A stretch of DNA of 18,651 nucleotides, from NCBI GenBank assembly GCA_025960445.1, contig JAICIT010000005.1:1-18651 (forward strand), written 5' to 3'. Shown here piece by piece: positions 6,755 to 14,205 of this stretch. The position numbers and the translations under genes are program-made. The notes under the pieces were generated by a model that was not told the DNA's origin, did not search any database, and saw nothing but the letters and a program-made list of their open reading frames with translations. How positions within the stretch are numbered: the first letter of the stretch is position 1; every line of letters starts with the position of its first letter. This stretch comes from Bradyrhizobium sp. Lineage in GTDB: Bacteria; Pseudomonadota; Alphaproteobacteria; Rhizobiales; Xanthobacteraceae.

Positions 6755-7351
6755 TCAGGATTCGATGGTCTCGCGATAGGCGGTCTTCCAGCCCCAGGCG
6801 CCGGAGCCGTAGCCGCGCTTGGTGACCCGCTCCTTGTAGATCTGTGCGATAATTTCGCCGTCGCCGGCCAGCAGCGATTTGGTCGAACACATTTCGGCGC
6901 AGAGCGGCAGCTTGCCTTCGGCGAGACGGTTCGCTCCGTACTTCTCGTACTCTTCCTTGCTGCCGTCGGCCTCGGGGCCGCCGGCGCAGTACGTACATTT
7001 GTCCATCTTGCCGCGCGAACCGAAATTGCCGACCTTCGGATATTGTGGCGCACCGAACGGACAGGCGTAGAAGCAATAACCGCAGCCGATGCACAAGTCC
7101 TTGGAATGCAGCACCACCGAGTCGGCAGTGGTGTAGAAGCAGTTCACCGGGCAGACCGCGGCGCAGGGCGCGTCGGTGCAGTGCATGCACGCCATCGAGA
7201 TCGAACGCTCGCCCGGCTTGCCATCGTTGATAGTAACGACGCGACGCCGATTGATGCCCCAGGGCACTTCGTGCTCGTTCTTGCAGGCGGTCACGCAGGC
7301 ATTGCATTCGATGCAACGATCAGCGTCACAGAGAAATTTCATCCGAGCCAT
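6755..7351 (-). CDS. fdhB: Formate dehydrogenase beta subunit, four [4Fe-4S] ferredoxin-type
   Basis: 198 residues; electron-transfer subunit between the FdhA active site and FdhC. Four cysteine groups are visible: C13-C16-C19-C23, C55-C58-C63-C67, C87-C90-C93-C97, and a split group C119-C122 with C151-C155. This is the arrangement of DmsB/FdnH-type subunits. Unlike E. coli FdnH (about 290 residues) it has no C-terminal membrane helix, as is usual for the shorter rhizobial type. Start at ATG 7351 is supported by GGGAG 8 bases upstream; a second ATG three codons later is less well placed. It follows fdhA by 14 bases. It has no signal peptide and would be exported by riding with Tat-tagged FdhA. 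Confidence 0.95.
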   Translation of the reverse strand: MARMKFLCDADRCIECNACVTACKNEHEVPWGINRRRVVTINDGKPGERSISMACMHCTDAPCAAVCPVNCFYTTADSVVLHSKDLCIGCGYCFYACPFGAPQYPKVGNFGSRGKMDKCTYCAGGPEADGSKEEYEKYGANRLAEGKLPLCAEMCSTKSLLAGDGEIIAQIYKERVTKRGYGSGAWGWKTAYRETIES

Positions 7352-7365
7352 CTGAGTTGCTCCCT

Positions 7366-10314
7366 TTATGCCGCGGCGATCTGACAGAGGGTGACTTTCG
7401 GCTCCTGCATACCTGTCGCGGGATCATAACCGTAGCTGGTGATGGTGTTGGCACTCTCGCCGAGCACGATGGGATCGGTACCCGCCGGGTAATTCTTGCG
7501 GAGATCGACGCCACCAAACCAGCCGCCGAAGTGGAACGGCATCCACGCAACGCCCTTGCCGACCCGATCCGTCACCAGCGCCTTCATCTTGGCACGCGAG
7601 TTGTTCTCGGCGCCGCTCACCCAGACCCAGCCGCCGTCCTTGATGCCGCGATCGGCAGCATCGGCTGAACTGATCTCGATGAACATGTCCTGCTGCAGTT
7701 CGGCGAGCCAGGGATTGGTTCTCGTCTCCTCGCCGCCACCCTCATATTCGACCAGCCGCCCCGAGGAGAGGATCAGCGGGAACTGCTTCGCAATCCCCTT
7801 TTCAACCGCAGCTTTCTGGACGGAGAAACCGATGTTCGGCAACCGGAATTGCTTGGCATCGGGTAGCGTCGGATATTTCGCCACCAGATCGACCCGTGGC
7901 GTGTAGATCGGCTCGCGATGAACCGGAATCGGATCGGGCAAACCAAACGCGTTCATGCGTGCCTTGCCGTTACCGTATGGAACGCAGCCGTGCATCAGCG
8001 CCACGCGCTGGATGCCACCCGACAGGTCAAGTGACCACGACACCGCATCTGGATTGGCCGAGTTCACCTTGGTGATCGTGGCCATTTCAGCTTCAGTCAG
8101 ATCCTTGTCCCAGCCAAGCTTCTTCAACACGGCAAGCGTAAATTCCGGATAGCCGTCCTTGATTTCCGAATCCTTCGAATAGGACCCGTCCGCAAGCAGG
8201 CTGACCTTCCGTGTTGTGCCGTCGGGAAGTTTCTCCTCGCGTTCGAGACCGAAGCGCGGCCTGAACGTGCCGCCTCCATCCATCACGGCGAGATTATTAT
8301 TGTAGAGCAGGGGCGTGCCCGGATGCCGGACTTCAGGCGAGCCCCAGCAGGGCCACGGCAGCCCATAATAATCGCCGCCGACTTCCGGATCGTCCTTTGG
8401 CGCGCGCATGGTCACCAGATCAAACTTGTGCTGGTTCTTCATGTGCGCCTTGATGCGCTCGGGCGACTGGCCGCAATAACCGGTCGACCAGCTGCCGCGA
8501 TTGATCTCACGCAGGATGTCTTCCGCTTCCGGCAGATTGTTCTCGACCTTGATGTTCTTGAACATCTTGTCGGCGAAGCCGAGTTTCTTCGCAACCAAGT
8601 ACATGACCTCGAGGTCATCCTTCGATTCGAATATCGGCTTTACGATCTGGTCCCCCCATTGCATCGAACGGTTCGATGCAACGCGCGAACCCTTGCACTC
8701 GAATTGGGTCGCGACAGGAAGGATATAAACTCCGTCCTTGCGGCCCGCTTCGACGGCGAGGGACGCCCACGTGGTCGGATGCGGATCGGCAATAACCAGC
8801 AGTTCGAGCGCCTTCAGACCCTTCAGGGATTCGGGAATGCGGGTGATGCTGTTGCTGGCGTGGCCTTGGACGAACACCGCCTTGACATTGTCCTTTTGGG
8901 CGACGTCGGCCTTCGGCAGGATCGCCGCGTCGAACCAGCGGGTCAGCGGGATGCCGGGCGTTTCCATCAGCTTCTTGTCGTCGAAGCGGGAAAGCAGGTA
9001 GTCGTAATCGACTTCCCACACCCGTGACCAGTGTTTCCAGGCACCTTCGGTGAGCCCGTAATAGAAGGGCAGCGTCACAATATCGAGGCCGACGTCGGTT
9101 GCGCCCTGGACGTTGTCATGGCCGCGCAGGATGTTGGCGCCCGTTCCTGGCTTGCCGACATTACCCGTCATGAGCAGCGCGATGCAGCTCGCCCGCACGT
9201 TGGCAGTACCCACGGTGTGTTGGGTCTGTCCCATGCACCAGATGATTGTCGCTGGCTTTACGGTGGCGAACAACTTGGCGACGCGCTCGAGCTGCGCTCC
9301 GGGTATGCCGGTAACGCGCTCGGTTTCTTCCGGATCCCACTTCTCCACTTCCTTGCGGAGATCGTCGAAACCGTAGACGCGGCGATTGATGAAATCCTTG
9401 TCTTCCCAGCCGTTCTTCAGGATGTGCCACATCATCCCGTACAACACCGGAATGTCCGTGCCGGGACGGATACGCACATATTCGGTGGCATGCGCGGCCG
9501 TACGGGTCAGCCGCGGATCGAACACGATGAAGTTCGCCTTATTGATCTCCTTTGACTCCAGCATGTGTTGCATGCCGACGGGGTGCGCTTCCGCCGCATT
9601 GCTGCCGATAAAGATCATCGTCTTGGCGTTGCGCATATCATTGATGCTGTTGGTCATCGCGCCGTACCCCCAGGTATTGGCCACGCCGGTCACCGTCGTC
9701 GAATGGCAGATACGCGCCTGATGGTCGGTGTTGTTGGTGCCCCAGAAGGCGCCCAGCTTGCGGAAGAGATACGATCCTTCATTGGTCATCTTGGCGGAAC
9801 CGAGCCAATAGACCGAATCGCTGCCCGACTTTTCGCGGACCTGCAGCAGCTTGTCTCCGATCTCGTTGACCGCGGTGTCCCAGGACACGCGCGTCCATTG
9901 CCCGTCGACGAGCTTCATCGGATAGCGAAGCCGGCGCTCGCTATGGACCAACTCGCGCACCGAAGCGCCCTTGGCGCAATGCGAGCCGCGATTGATCGGC
10001 GACTCCCAACTCGGCTCCTGCCCAATCCAGACGCCGTTGAGCACTTCAGCGGTTACCGTGCAGCCGACGGCGCAATGCGTGCAGACGTTCTTGCGAATAG
10101 TGGCGCCCGAAGTGAGCGGCCCCGCGACGGCGGCTTCCGCCTTGCGAACGCTACCGATCGACAGCGCGCTCAGCGCGGCCAACCCGCCGCCGGCAAGGCC
10201 AGACCGGCGCAGGAAGGTTCGGCGATCCAGACCGCCGGCCTGCCCGGACAGCGCGTCGGCAACCGAGGCGCGGGACGCAAGCCCTGAAGACCGTTCTGTT
10301 CTCTTGATCAGCAT
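7366..10314 (-). CDS. fdhA: Formate dehydrogenase alpha subunit, molybdopterin enzyme with catalytic Cys
   Basis: 982 residues; oxidises formate to CO2 at a Mo/W bis-guanylyl-molybdopterin centre. It has a Tat signal (DRRTFLRRSGLAGGGLAALS at 30-49, cleavage near AEA-AVA about 59-64), an N-terminal [4Fe-4S] group C78, C81, C85, C113, and a catalytic Cys203 in RICHST, where E. coli FdnG has selenocysteine. The C-terminal cofactor domain covers about 820-975. The export signal places it in the periplasm. Although the frame is open to a TTG overlapping the upstream stop (10329), ATG 10314 is preferred: AGGGAGG lies 6 bases before it. No in-frame TGA or Sec insertion element is needed. Neither fdhD nor fdhE is in the window. 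Confidence 0.95.
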   Translation of the reverse strand: MLIKRTERSSGLASRASVADALSGQAGGLDRRTFLRRSGLAGGGLAALSALSIGSVRKAEAAVAGPLTSGATIRKNVCTHCAVGCTVTAEVLNGVWIGQEPSWESPINRGSHCAKGASVRELVHSERRLRYPMKLVDGQWTRVSWDTAVNEIGDKLLQVREKSGSDSVYWLGSAKMTNEGSYLFRKLGAFWGTNNTDHQARICHSTTVTGVANTWGYGAMTNSINDMRNAKTMIFIGSNAAEAHPVGMQHMLESKEINKANFIVFDPRLTRTAAHATEYVRIRPGTDIPVLYGMMWHILKNGWEDKDFINRRVYGFDDLRKEVEKWDPEETERVTGIPGAQLERVAKLFATVKPATIIWCMGQTQHTVGTANVRASCIALLMTGNVGKPGTGANILRGHDNVQGATDVGLDIVTLPFYYGLTEGAWKHWSRVWEVDYDYLLSRFDDKKLMETPGIPLTRWFDAAILPKADVAQKDNVKAVFVQGHASNSITRIPESLKGLKALELLVIADPHPTTWASLAVEAGRKDGVYILPVATQFECKGSRVASNRSMQWGDQIVKPIFESKDDLEVMYLVAKKLGFADKMFKNIKVENNLPEAEDILREINRGSWSTGYCGQSPERIKAHMKNQHKFDLVTMRAPKDDPEVGGDYYGLPWPCWGSPEVRHPGTPLLYNNNLAVMDGGGTFRPRFGLEREEKLPDGTTRKVSLLADGSYSKDSEIKDGYPEFTLAVLKKLGWDKDLTEAEMATITKVNSANPDAVSWSLDLSGGIQRVALMHGCVPYGNGKARMNAFGLPDPIPVHREPIYTPRVDLVAKYPTLPDAKQFRLPNIGFSVQKAAVEKGIAKQFPLILSSGRLVEYEGGGEETRTNPWLAELQQDMFIEISSADAADRGIKDGGWVWVSGAENNSRAKMKALVTDRVGKGVAWMPFHFGGWFGGVDLRKNYPAGTDPIVLGESANTITSYGYDPATGMQEPKVTLCQIAAA

Positions 10315-10325
10315 GGCCGCCTCCC

Positions 10326-10535
10326 TCAACCCGGATAACGATTGACGCGGTAGTACGCTTTCACGTGATCGGTTTCCTTGTAGCGCGCCTTACGTTTCTC
10401 GTCATTGTTCTCGCTGTCAGCCTGCGCGGGTGCGATCAGCGGGCTCGCCAACGCTGCGCCAGCGCCGACCGCGCCGACCCCAACGTTGCGAAGGAAATCG
10501 CGGCGGCCGACCGTTGCTTTTTTTTCGCTCTTCAT
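10326..10535 (-). CDS. Formate dehydrogenase region Tat-signal small protein
   Basis: 69 residues. The N-terminus has the Tat motif GRRDFLRNVGVGAVGAGAAL followed by a PLIAPAQA cleavage region (to about residue 39), leaving a tiny charged mature part (SENNDEKRKARYKETDHVKA and YYRVNRYPG). It matches the 'formate dehydrogenase region TAT target' family (TIGR02811 type), which is found next to fdhA; the closing YYRVNRYP pattern is its typical end. Its role is unknown; a structural subunit or export helper has been suggested by position only. GGGAGAAA lies 7 bases before the ATG. It lies 29 bases after the chaperone gene and 11 bases before fdhA. Confidence 0.9.
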   Translation of the reverse strand: MKSEKKATVGRRDFLRNVGVGAVGAGAALASPLIAPAQADSENNDEKRKARYKETDHVKAYYRVNRYPG

Positions 10536-10564
10536 CGACTTTCTCCCGGACCAATCGTCATTGG

Positions 10565-11344
10565 TCAGTTCGCGAACGTAAATGCTTCAGCTTCGATTTC
10601 CACAAACACGCGGCCTAGCGAGCCCACCGCCCGATAAAAACGGGCGCTCGCGGCACGCTCAAGATCGGCGAACATTCGGCCCATCCAAGGCGCTACATGC
10701 TTTTCGAAAAAGCTGCGCTGCAGTTCCGGGCTGGCCGAGAATCGCGCCGAGGCAAGACCCGCCATAACCTCACACAGCGTAGCGGCATGATCCTCCGGCT
10801 CGAAAATGCTTTCGGCGCGCTCGATGCCGAGTGCAGCGAGGTCTTCTCGAAGCCGCGATAACGGGCGCTCGTTGAGAAAACCTGTCAGGTAATACGACGC
10901 ATAGGGGAGCAACTCGCCGCGCCCAAGGCCGACGAACAGATCGAAATATTCGCGCTCGACAGCGCCGGTCGCCGCCTTCGATGCAGCTTCGGCCAGTGCA
11001 GCATGGGCACGGCCGAGCGGAGTTCCGTCCCCGCGCAATGCTGCGATCTCGCCAAGCAACGCGGTGCCAGGCGGCGATGAAAGCAATGCGGCAAGCAACT
11101 CGTATTCCCAAGCGCGGGCAGCATCGACGGGATCGATGGCAGTATCTTTCACGACAGCCTCGATATGAACTTCGGGACACGGTTGTCGGCGCGACATGCC
11201 GCTTGCGGCTTCGTCGGCGACCACTCGTTGCGCGCGCGCCTTTTTCCAATTTGAAGGCGAGGATGGGACAACGGGGATTCTGCGGGCAAGCTGTGCAAGG
11301 CTGCCTGCTGCGTCAATCGCATGACAAAGGCCCGCATCGCGCAT
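10565..11344 (-). CDS. TorD-family formate dehydrogenase chaperone with N-terminal YdaS/Cro-like HTH
   Basis: 259 residues. The C-terminal part (about 72-250) is a TorD/DmsD-type all-helical chaperone that guards the Tat signal and assists cofactor loading of a molybdoenzyme, here FdhA: 'EREYFDLFVGLGRGELLPYA' and the family motif EPEDHAATLCEVMAGL (182-197). Residues 1-60 look like a separate domain: AIDAAGSLAQLARRI, SSPSNWKKARAQRVVADEAA, then SGMSRRQPCPEVH. This follows the YdaS-type helix-turn-helix pattern (AI-x-AAG-x-xxLA, 'xSNW', 'ERxxxIExxTG', 'RPDI'). ATG 11344 is fixed by a strong GGGAGGT 6 bases upstream, so the domain is truly translated; Met50 has no such site. In the second helix PVVP replaces the usual G-[VI]-S-Q turn, so DNA binding is uncertain. 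First gene after an own promoter at 11402-11430. Confidence 0.85.
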   Translation of the reverse strand: MRDAGLCHAIDAAGSLAQLARRIPVVPSSPSNWKKARAQRVVADEAASGMSRRQPCPEVHIEAVVKDTAIDPVDAARAWEYELLAALLSSPPGTALLGEIAALRGDGTPLGRAHAALAEAASKAATGAVEREYFDLFVGLGRGELLPYASYYLTGFLNERPLSRLREDLAALGIERAESIFEPEDHAATLCEVMAGLASARFSASPELQRSFFEKHVAPWMGRMFADLERAASARFYRAVGSLGRVFVEIEAEAFTFAN

Positions 11345-11401
11345 GTGGACCTCCCTTTTTCCCCAGAGTGCCTACGCGCTTGATTATTCTTTCTTGGGCA
11401 A

Positions 11402-11430
11402 AGACTAGACGTCGGTCACTGACCGGTCAA
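11402..11430 (-). promoter_or_regulatory. Candidate sigma-70 promoter for the torD-fdh operon
   Basis: On the minus strand TTGACC (11425-11430; 5/6 to the -35 consensus) is separated by exactly 17 bases from TAGTCT (11402-11407; 3/6 to the -10). Transcription would start near 11395, about 50 bases before the chaperone ATG. Operator-like palindromes overlap the -35 and spacer. Confidence 0.5.
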
Positions 11431-11434
11431 TTGA
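11414..11434. promoter_or_regulatory. Overlapping palindromes, putative operator
   Basis: Three half-sites in alternating direction, GGTCA-C-TGACC-GGTCA (11414-11429), make two overlapping inverted repeats (GGTCAcTGACC and the perfect TGACCGGTCA), followed by a third palindrome TCAATTGA (11427-11434). They cover the -35 and half the spacer of the candidate promoter, where a repressor would act. Confidence 0.5.
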
Positions 11435-11472
11435 TTCGGCGCAGTCCGAAGGTATGAGGTTTTATTGCAAGG

Positions 11473-12150
11473 CTAGCGAGGCAATGCGCTTCCGTGCTTG
11501 CGGCGTCGATTTGAAGTTTGCTCGTCCTCAACATTCAGAACAGTGCCCGGTTGCACCGCAGCAGAAGGTGGGTGCACCTCGTCCGATGAAATCTCCTGGG
11601 CGCGACCAGGATCGTCCGCGGCGTCCGGGGCATGCTCCGATAGCTTCGCAATGTTGGAATCTGCCGATTGGCGGGCGTTCGTTTGTTCGGGAATGGCTGG
11701 CTGAGGGACTACTGTTGCAAGGCTGTCAGCCGCGTCGCGCACACCGCCGACCACCCGGTCGAGAAGGGCGGCAAGCTGTTCTTCAGAGCAGTCGAGCGGT
11801 CCAAATCCCGGCATCGCGTTTGGGTCGTTGAAGTCCCAAGCGTTCTCCGCGAGACCGATGAAGTCCCGGATGGCCGGGTCGGCAGCCCAGGCGCGACGAA
11901 GCGCCGCACGGCTCAATTCCGCGGGAATACCCTTGCGCAGGAAAGCGGTGATGTCTGTCGCTCCCGTGATGGACTCGATCGGCGGCAAGCTGGAGAGGTC
12001 GAACTCGGGGTCGTCAACATTTTCGCAGCTACCTGGCAGCGCCGGGTTCGACACCTCGAGCGGCGCCGGCACAGGCTGCGGCGCGTCAACGGCTGTTCTC
12101 GCCTCGGCTTTGCGACGAGACCAGCGAGCAAGAAATTCCTCGTCGCTCAT
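11473..12150 (-). CDS. DUF3306 family protein, formate dehydrogenase associated
   Basis: 225 residues, no signal peptide or membrane span. The N-terminus SDEEFLARWSRRK is the DUF3306 hallmark, followed by a Pro/Ala linker, a conserved 'DLSSLPPIESI...DITAFLRKGIPAELSRAALR' core (about 51-85), 'RAWAADPAIRDFIGLAENAW' and 'DFNDPNAMPGFGPL' (about 86-119). The tail after about 135 is low-complexity and variable. DUF3306 genes regularly sit by formate dehydrogenase genes and DUF3305; the function is unknown. Start ATG overlaps the DUF3305 stop by 4 bases. It ends the overlapping chain; 128 bases separate it from the chaperone gene. Confidence 0.88.
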   Translation of the reverse strand: MSDEEFLARWSRRKAEARTAVDAPQPVPAPLEVSNPALPGSCENVDDPEFDLSSLPPIESITGATDITAFLRKGIPAELSRAALRRAWAADPAIRDFIGLAENAWDFNDPNAMPGFGPLDCSEEQLAALLDRVVGGVRDAADSLATVVPQPAIPEQTNARQSADSNIAKLSEHAPDAADDPGRAQEISSDEVHPPSAAVQPGTVLNVEDEQTSNRRRKHGSALPR

Positions 12151-12665
12151 TCGTGCCCACCTTCATCGTGATGACGCCGAGCGAGGGCCTCGGGATCGGC
12201 GCGGCGTTGCTTTCGCTTGACGAACTCCCTTTCGACGTGGTGCTCAGCGACGAAGTTTTCAATGCTTTCACGAAGGACTTCAGGCATCGGCACCGCTTCG
12301 ACGACATTGGCGCCCGCTTCGCTGAAAGCCTCTCCTTCTGCGGGGTCAGCCGTAACGGCCGCAACCGTAAATGGCCAGACGCCCTCTGACGGACTCAGCA
12401 CAATCCAGACGCTCGGCACGTCGTTTGCGAAGTTCTCGCGGTAGCGCGCGGTCTCGGAACGGTAGAGTTCGATCACCGTACTTCCGGCATAGTAAAGAGT
12501 TACGTCATCCTGTTCACGAAGGATCGTCCACGGCTGCAAATCTGGCTCGTCGGGCAGGACGCCAACTCCGCGCCAAACAAAGTCGATCCATGGCGAGTCA
12601 GCCTTCCGGCGTTCCACTACCACGCCGATCGGAATACGCACCAAGGGTACAGCGGCAGGGCTCAA
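12147..12665 (-). CDS. DUF3305 family protein, formate dehydrogenase associated
   Basis: 172 residues, soluble. The pattern 'VPLVRIPIGVVVERRKADSPWIDFVWR' (about 6-32) with the following 'PWTIL..DDVTLYYAGSTVIELYRSETARYRENF' and 'PSVWIVLSP' segments is that of DUF3305, a partner of DUF3306 by gene neighbourhood. No catalytic motif can be seen. The C-terminus is strongly charged (REFVKRKQRRADPEALARRH). The start overlaps the DUF6352 stop by 4 bases, and the stop overlaps the DUF3306 start by 4 bases, so translation is probably coupled on both sides. Role inferred only from the formate dehydrogenase context: maturation or assembly. Confidence 0.88.
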   Translation of the reverse strand: MSPAAVPLVRIPIGVVVERRKADSPWIDFVWRGVGVLPDEPDLQPWTILREQDDVTLYYAGSTVIELYRSETARYRENFANDVPSVWIVLSPSEGVWPFTVAAVTADPAEGEAFSEAGANVVEAVPMPEVLRESIENFVAEHHVEREFVKRKQRRADPEALARRHHDEGGHE

Positions 12666-13669
12666 CTCACAGCCTCCAGACGCTTGATCGGCAATCCCGT
12701 CAAAAGATTCTGAGGTTTCATCCGAAGGTTCAGGCCCGAAGTCATGGCCATGATCAGATAGACCGGTTCTCGCTCCAGGACGTCAGCCACGACTGCAGTA
12801 TCGGTAAAAGTGAGGCGGAACAGCGCCAGTACCCTGCCCGCGGTTTGGTCGTCCAGGCCTTCGCCGCGCCAGAGCCGGTCGCCGATCGCGGTCGCCTCCG
12901 AATCCAAGCCGACATACCAGGTAAGTTTTGCGTCACGCAATTCCGTCAGCGGCTCGATTACCACCTCGATTCCGAGCAGGTGCGAAATCCAGCGCGTCAT
13001 CGCTTGCGCTAGTGCCACCCGACCCGGCTTTCCGACCGTGAGGTCCAAACCCATGTCGAACTGGTCGCAACGGTGCCAATAGTGCTCGGCGTTGCCGTCA
13101 TCAAGTACGTCGATTTGCGTTTCAGTGGCCGCGCCCAGCATCGACATCAGCGACAATACGGGCGTCATTTTCAGGCCGCCAATGACCTCCTCGTCTCCAA
13201 GAAGCAGCGACTGCTCGTGCAGCATGATCCGCTGCGGGCGGAAAAAAAGTTCAGCCGCGCGTACCACAAAGGGGTCATCGCAGCCGTCCAACGCGTTCCG
13301 CAGGATCACGTGAATGAGCTGATTGATAAACAACGGCGGCAGGGAGATCGATCCCGAGCGGACCAGCTCGAGATATGCACCTTCTAGTGTCGAATGTCGC
13401 AGCAACAGGTCGCGAAAAGCGAGGACGAAGTTCCAGTTCTCCCGCGCATCGGCATCGGCGAGCGCGGCAAGTTCGCCGGCGCTGACAGGCCGGCGCGGGT
13501 GCGCTAGCAATTCGCGATGCAGACGAAGTTCGACCGCACACGCATCTTCAGGCGGCATCAGCTCGGGGCGCGCAAAATAGGCTTTGAGAAACTCATCCGT
13601 AACCACCAGGCCGCCGCCGGCATTGCGATCAAGCAGGTGGTGGCCGCAGGAAACCCAGAAATCCCTCAT
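12662..13669 (-). CDS. DUF6352 family protein, formate dehydrogenase associated
   Basis: 335 residues, soluble, with a characteristic start MRDFWVSCGHHLLDRNAGGG and 'LVVTDEFLKAYFARPELMPPEDAC' after it. I recognise this as the DUF6352 family found beside fdh genes in Bradyrhizobium relatives; function unknown. Cys8, His10 and His11 at the N-terminus (SCGHHL) and later H191, W193, H194 with C196 (HYWHRCDQFD) might bind metal, but this is speculation. The last part (about 280-335) is hydrophobic-amphipathic helix. Both ends overlap neighbours by 4 bases. Confidence 0.8.
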   Translation of the reverse strand: MRDFWVSCGHHLLDRNAGGGLVVTDEFLKAYFARPELMPPEDACAVELRLHRELLAHPRRPVSAGELAALADADARENWNFVLAFRDLLLRHSTLEGAYLELVRSGSISLPPLFINQLIHVILRNALDGCDDPFVVRAAELFFRPQRIMLHEQSLLLGDEEVIGGLKMTPVLSLMSMLGAATETQIDVLDDGNAEHYWHRCDQFDMGLDLTVGKPGRVALAQAMTRWISHLLGIEVVIEPLTELRDAKLTWYVGLDSEATAIGDRLWRGEGLDDQTAGRVLALFRLTFTDTAVVADVLEREPVYLIMAMTSGLNLRMKPQNLLTGLPIKRLEAVS

Positions 13670-14205
13670 CGGCGGCGCGACTCCAAATTCATGTCGACAA
13701 GATCAAGGCCGCTTTCCGGCTCCGGATCATCCTCCACCTCCATGAACGAGAACGCCCTGTCATGACCGCCCCCCTCACGCAGTTGCAATTTGCGGAATGA
13801 CTCCCGGACCTCGCCACCGTTTGCGGAACGGTGGACGGCGATGAGAGTACTGACAGGATGCGTGCAGAGCGACTCTGCAAAGGCCACTTCCTCTTCGGCG
13901 GCAATATTTGCCGTTGCCAGATCGGGCGCGCCGAAGCGGTCCACGAGCTGCGCGGCAAGGAGCTCCACCAATTTCCGGCGATCGGCATCGGTCGCGTGCA
14001 CGATCTGCACCAGTGTCGACCAGCCCCAGGACTGCACCCCGAGAAAGCCGCCCCGGAAAGCCGAGCGATCCTTGCCCATCAGTTCGGCCGGATCGCGATC
14101 GCAGAAGCGGAATGCGCCCGACACCGCCCAGTCGCCAGGCTCCGCCGCCACCTCGAAGATGAAGGTATCTGAAGGATCGAGTGCGATCGTGCGCAGCAGC
14201 TTCAC
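13666..14205 (-). CDS. DUF6505 family protein, formate dehydrogenase associated (GTG start)
   Basis: 179 residues from GTG 14205. The protein begins VKLLRTIALDPSDTFIFE (V read as fMet), a pattern I associate with DUF6505, and continues 'AAEPGDWAVSGAFRF', 'FRGGFLGVQSWGWSTLVQIV' and 'LAAQLVDRFGAPDLATA'. No enzyme motif is recognised. The frame is open to an ATG 11 codons earlier (14238) but nothing resembling a ribosome binding site precedes that. GTG 14205 has CGGAGG 9 bases upstream and makes the same 4-base stop/start overlap (GTGA) seen at the next three junctions, which decides the start. Unknown role, likely with its DUF neighbours. Confidence 0.8.
   Translation of the reverse strand: MKLLRTIALDPSDTFIFEVAAEPGDWAVSGAFRFCDRDPAELMGKDRSAFRGGFLGVQSWGWSTLVQIVHATDADRRKLVELLAAQLVDRFGAPDLATANIAAEEEVAFAESLCTHPVSTLIAVHRSANGGEVRESFRKLQLREGGGHDRAFSFMEVEDDPEPESGLDLVDMNLESRRR

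Noticed and set aside
6711..7316. Long upstream extension of the fdhC frame giving a 536-residue protein
   Set aside because: The extension is out-of-frame fdhB sequence; ATG 6710 has its own GAGGAG site and the expected protein start.
8323..9027. 234-codon plus-strand open frame inside fdhA
   Set aside because: Antisense shadow of a firmly identified gene; high-GC third-position bias produces such frames. No ribosome binding site or family pattern.
10315..10329. TTG start of fdhA overlapping the Tat-protein stop
   Set aside because: It would place the coding start before the AGGGAGG ribosome binding site that serves ATG 10314.
11375..11440. FNR/FixK-type box (TTGAT-N4-ATCAA) before the fdh operon
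   Set aside because: TTGA and ATCAA segments occur but not with the required 4-base spacing; the palindromes there have GGTCA/TGACC half-sites instead.
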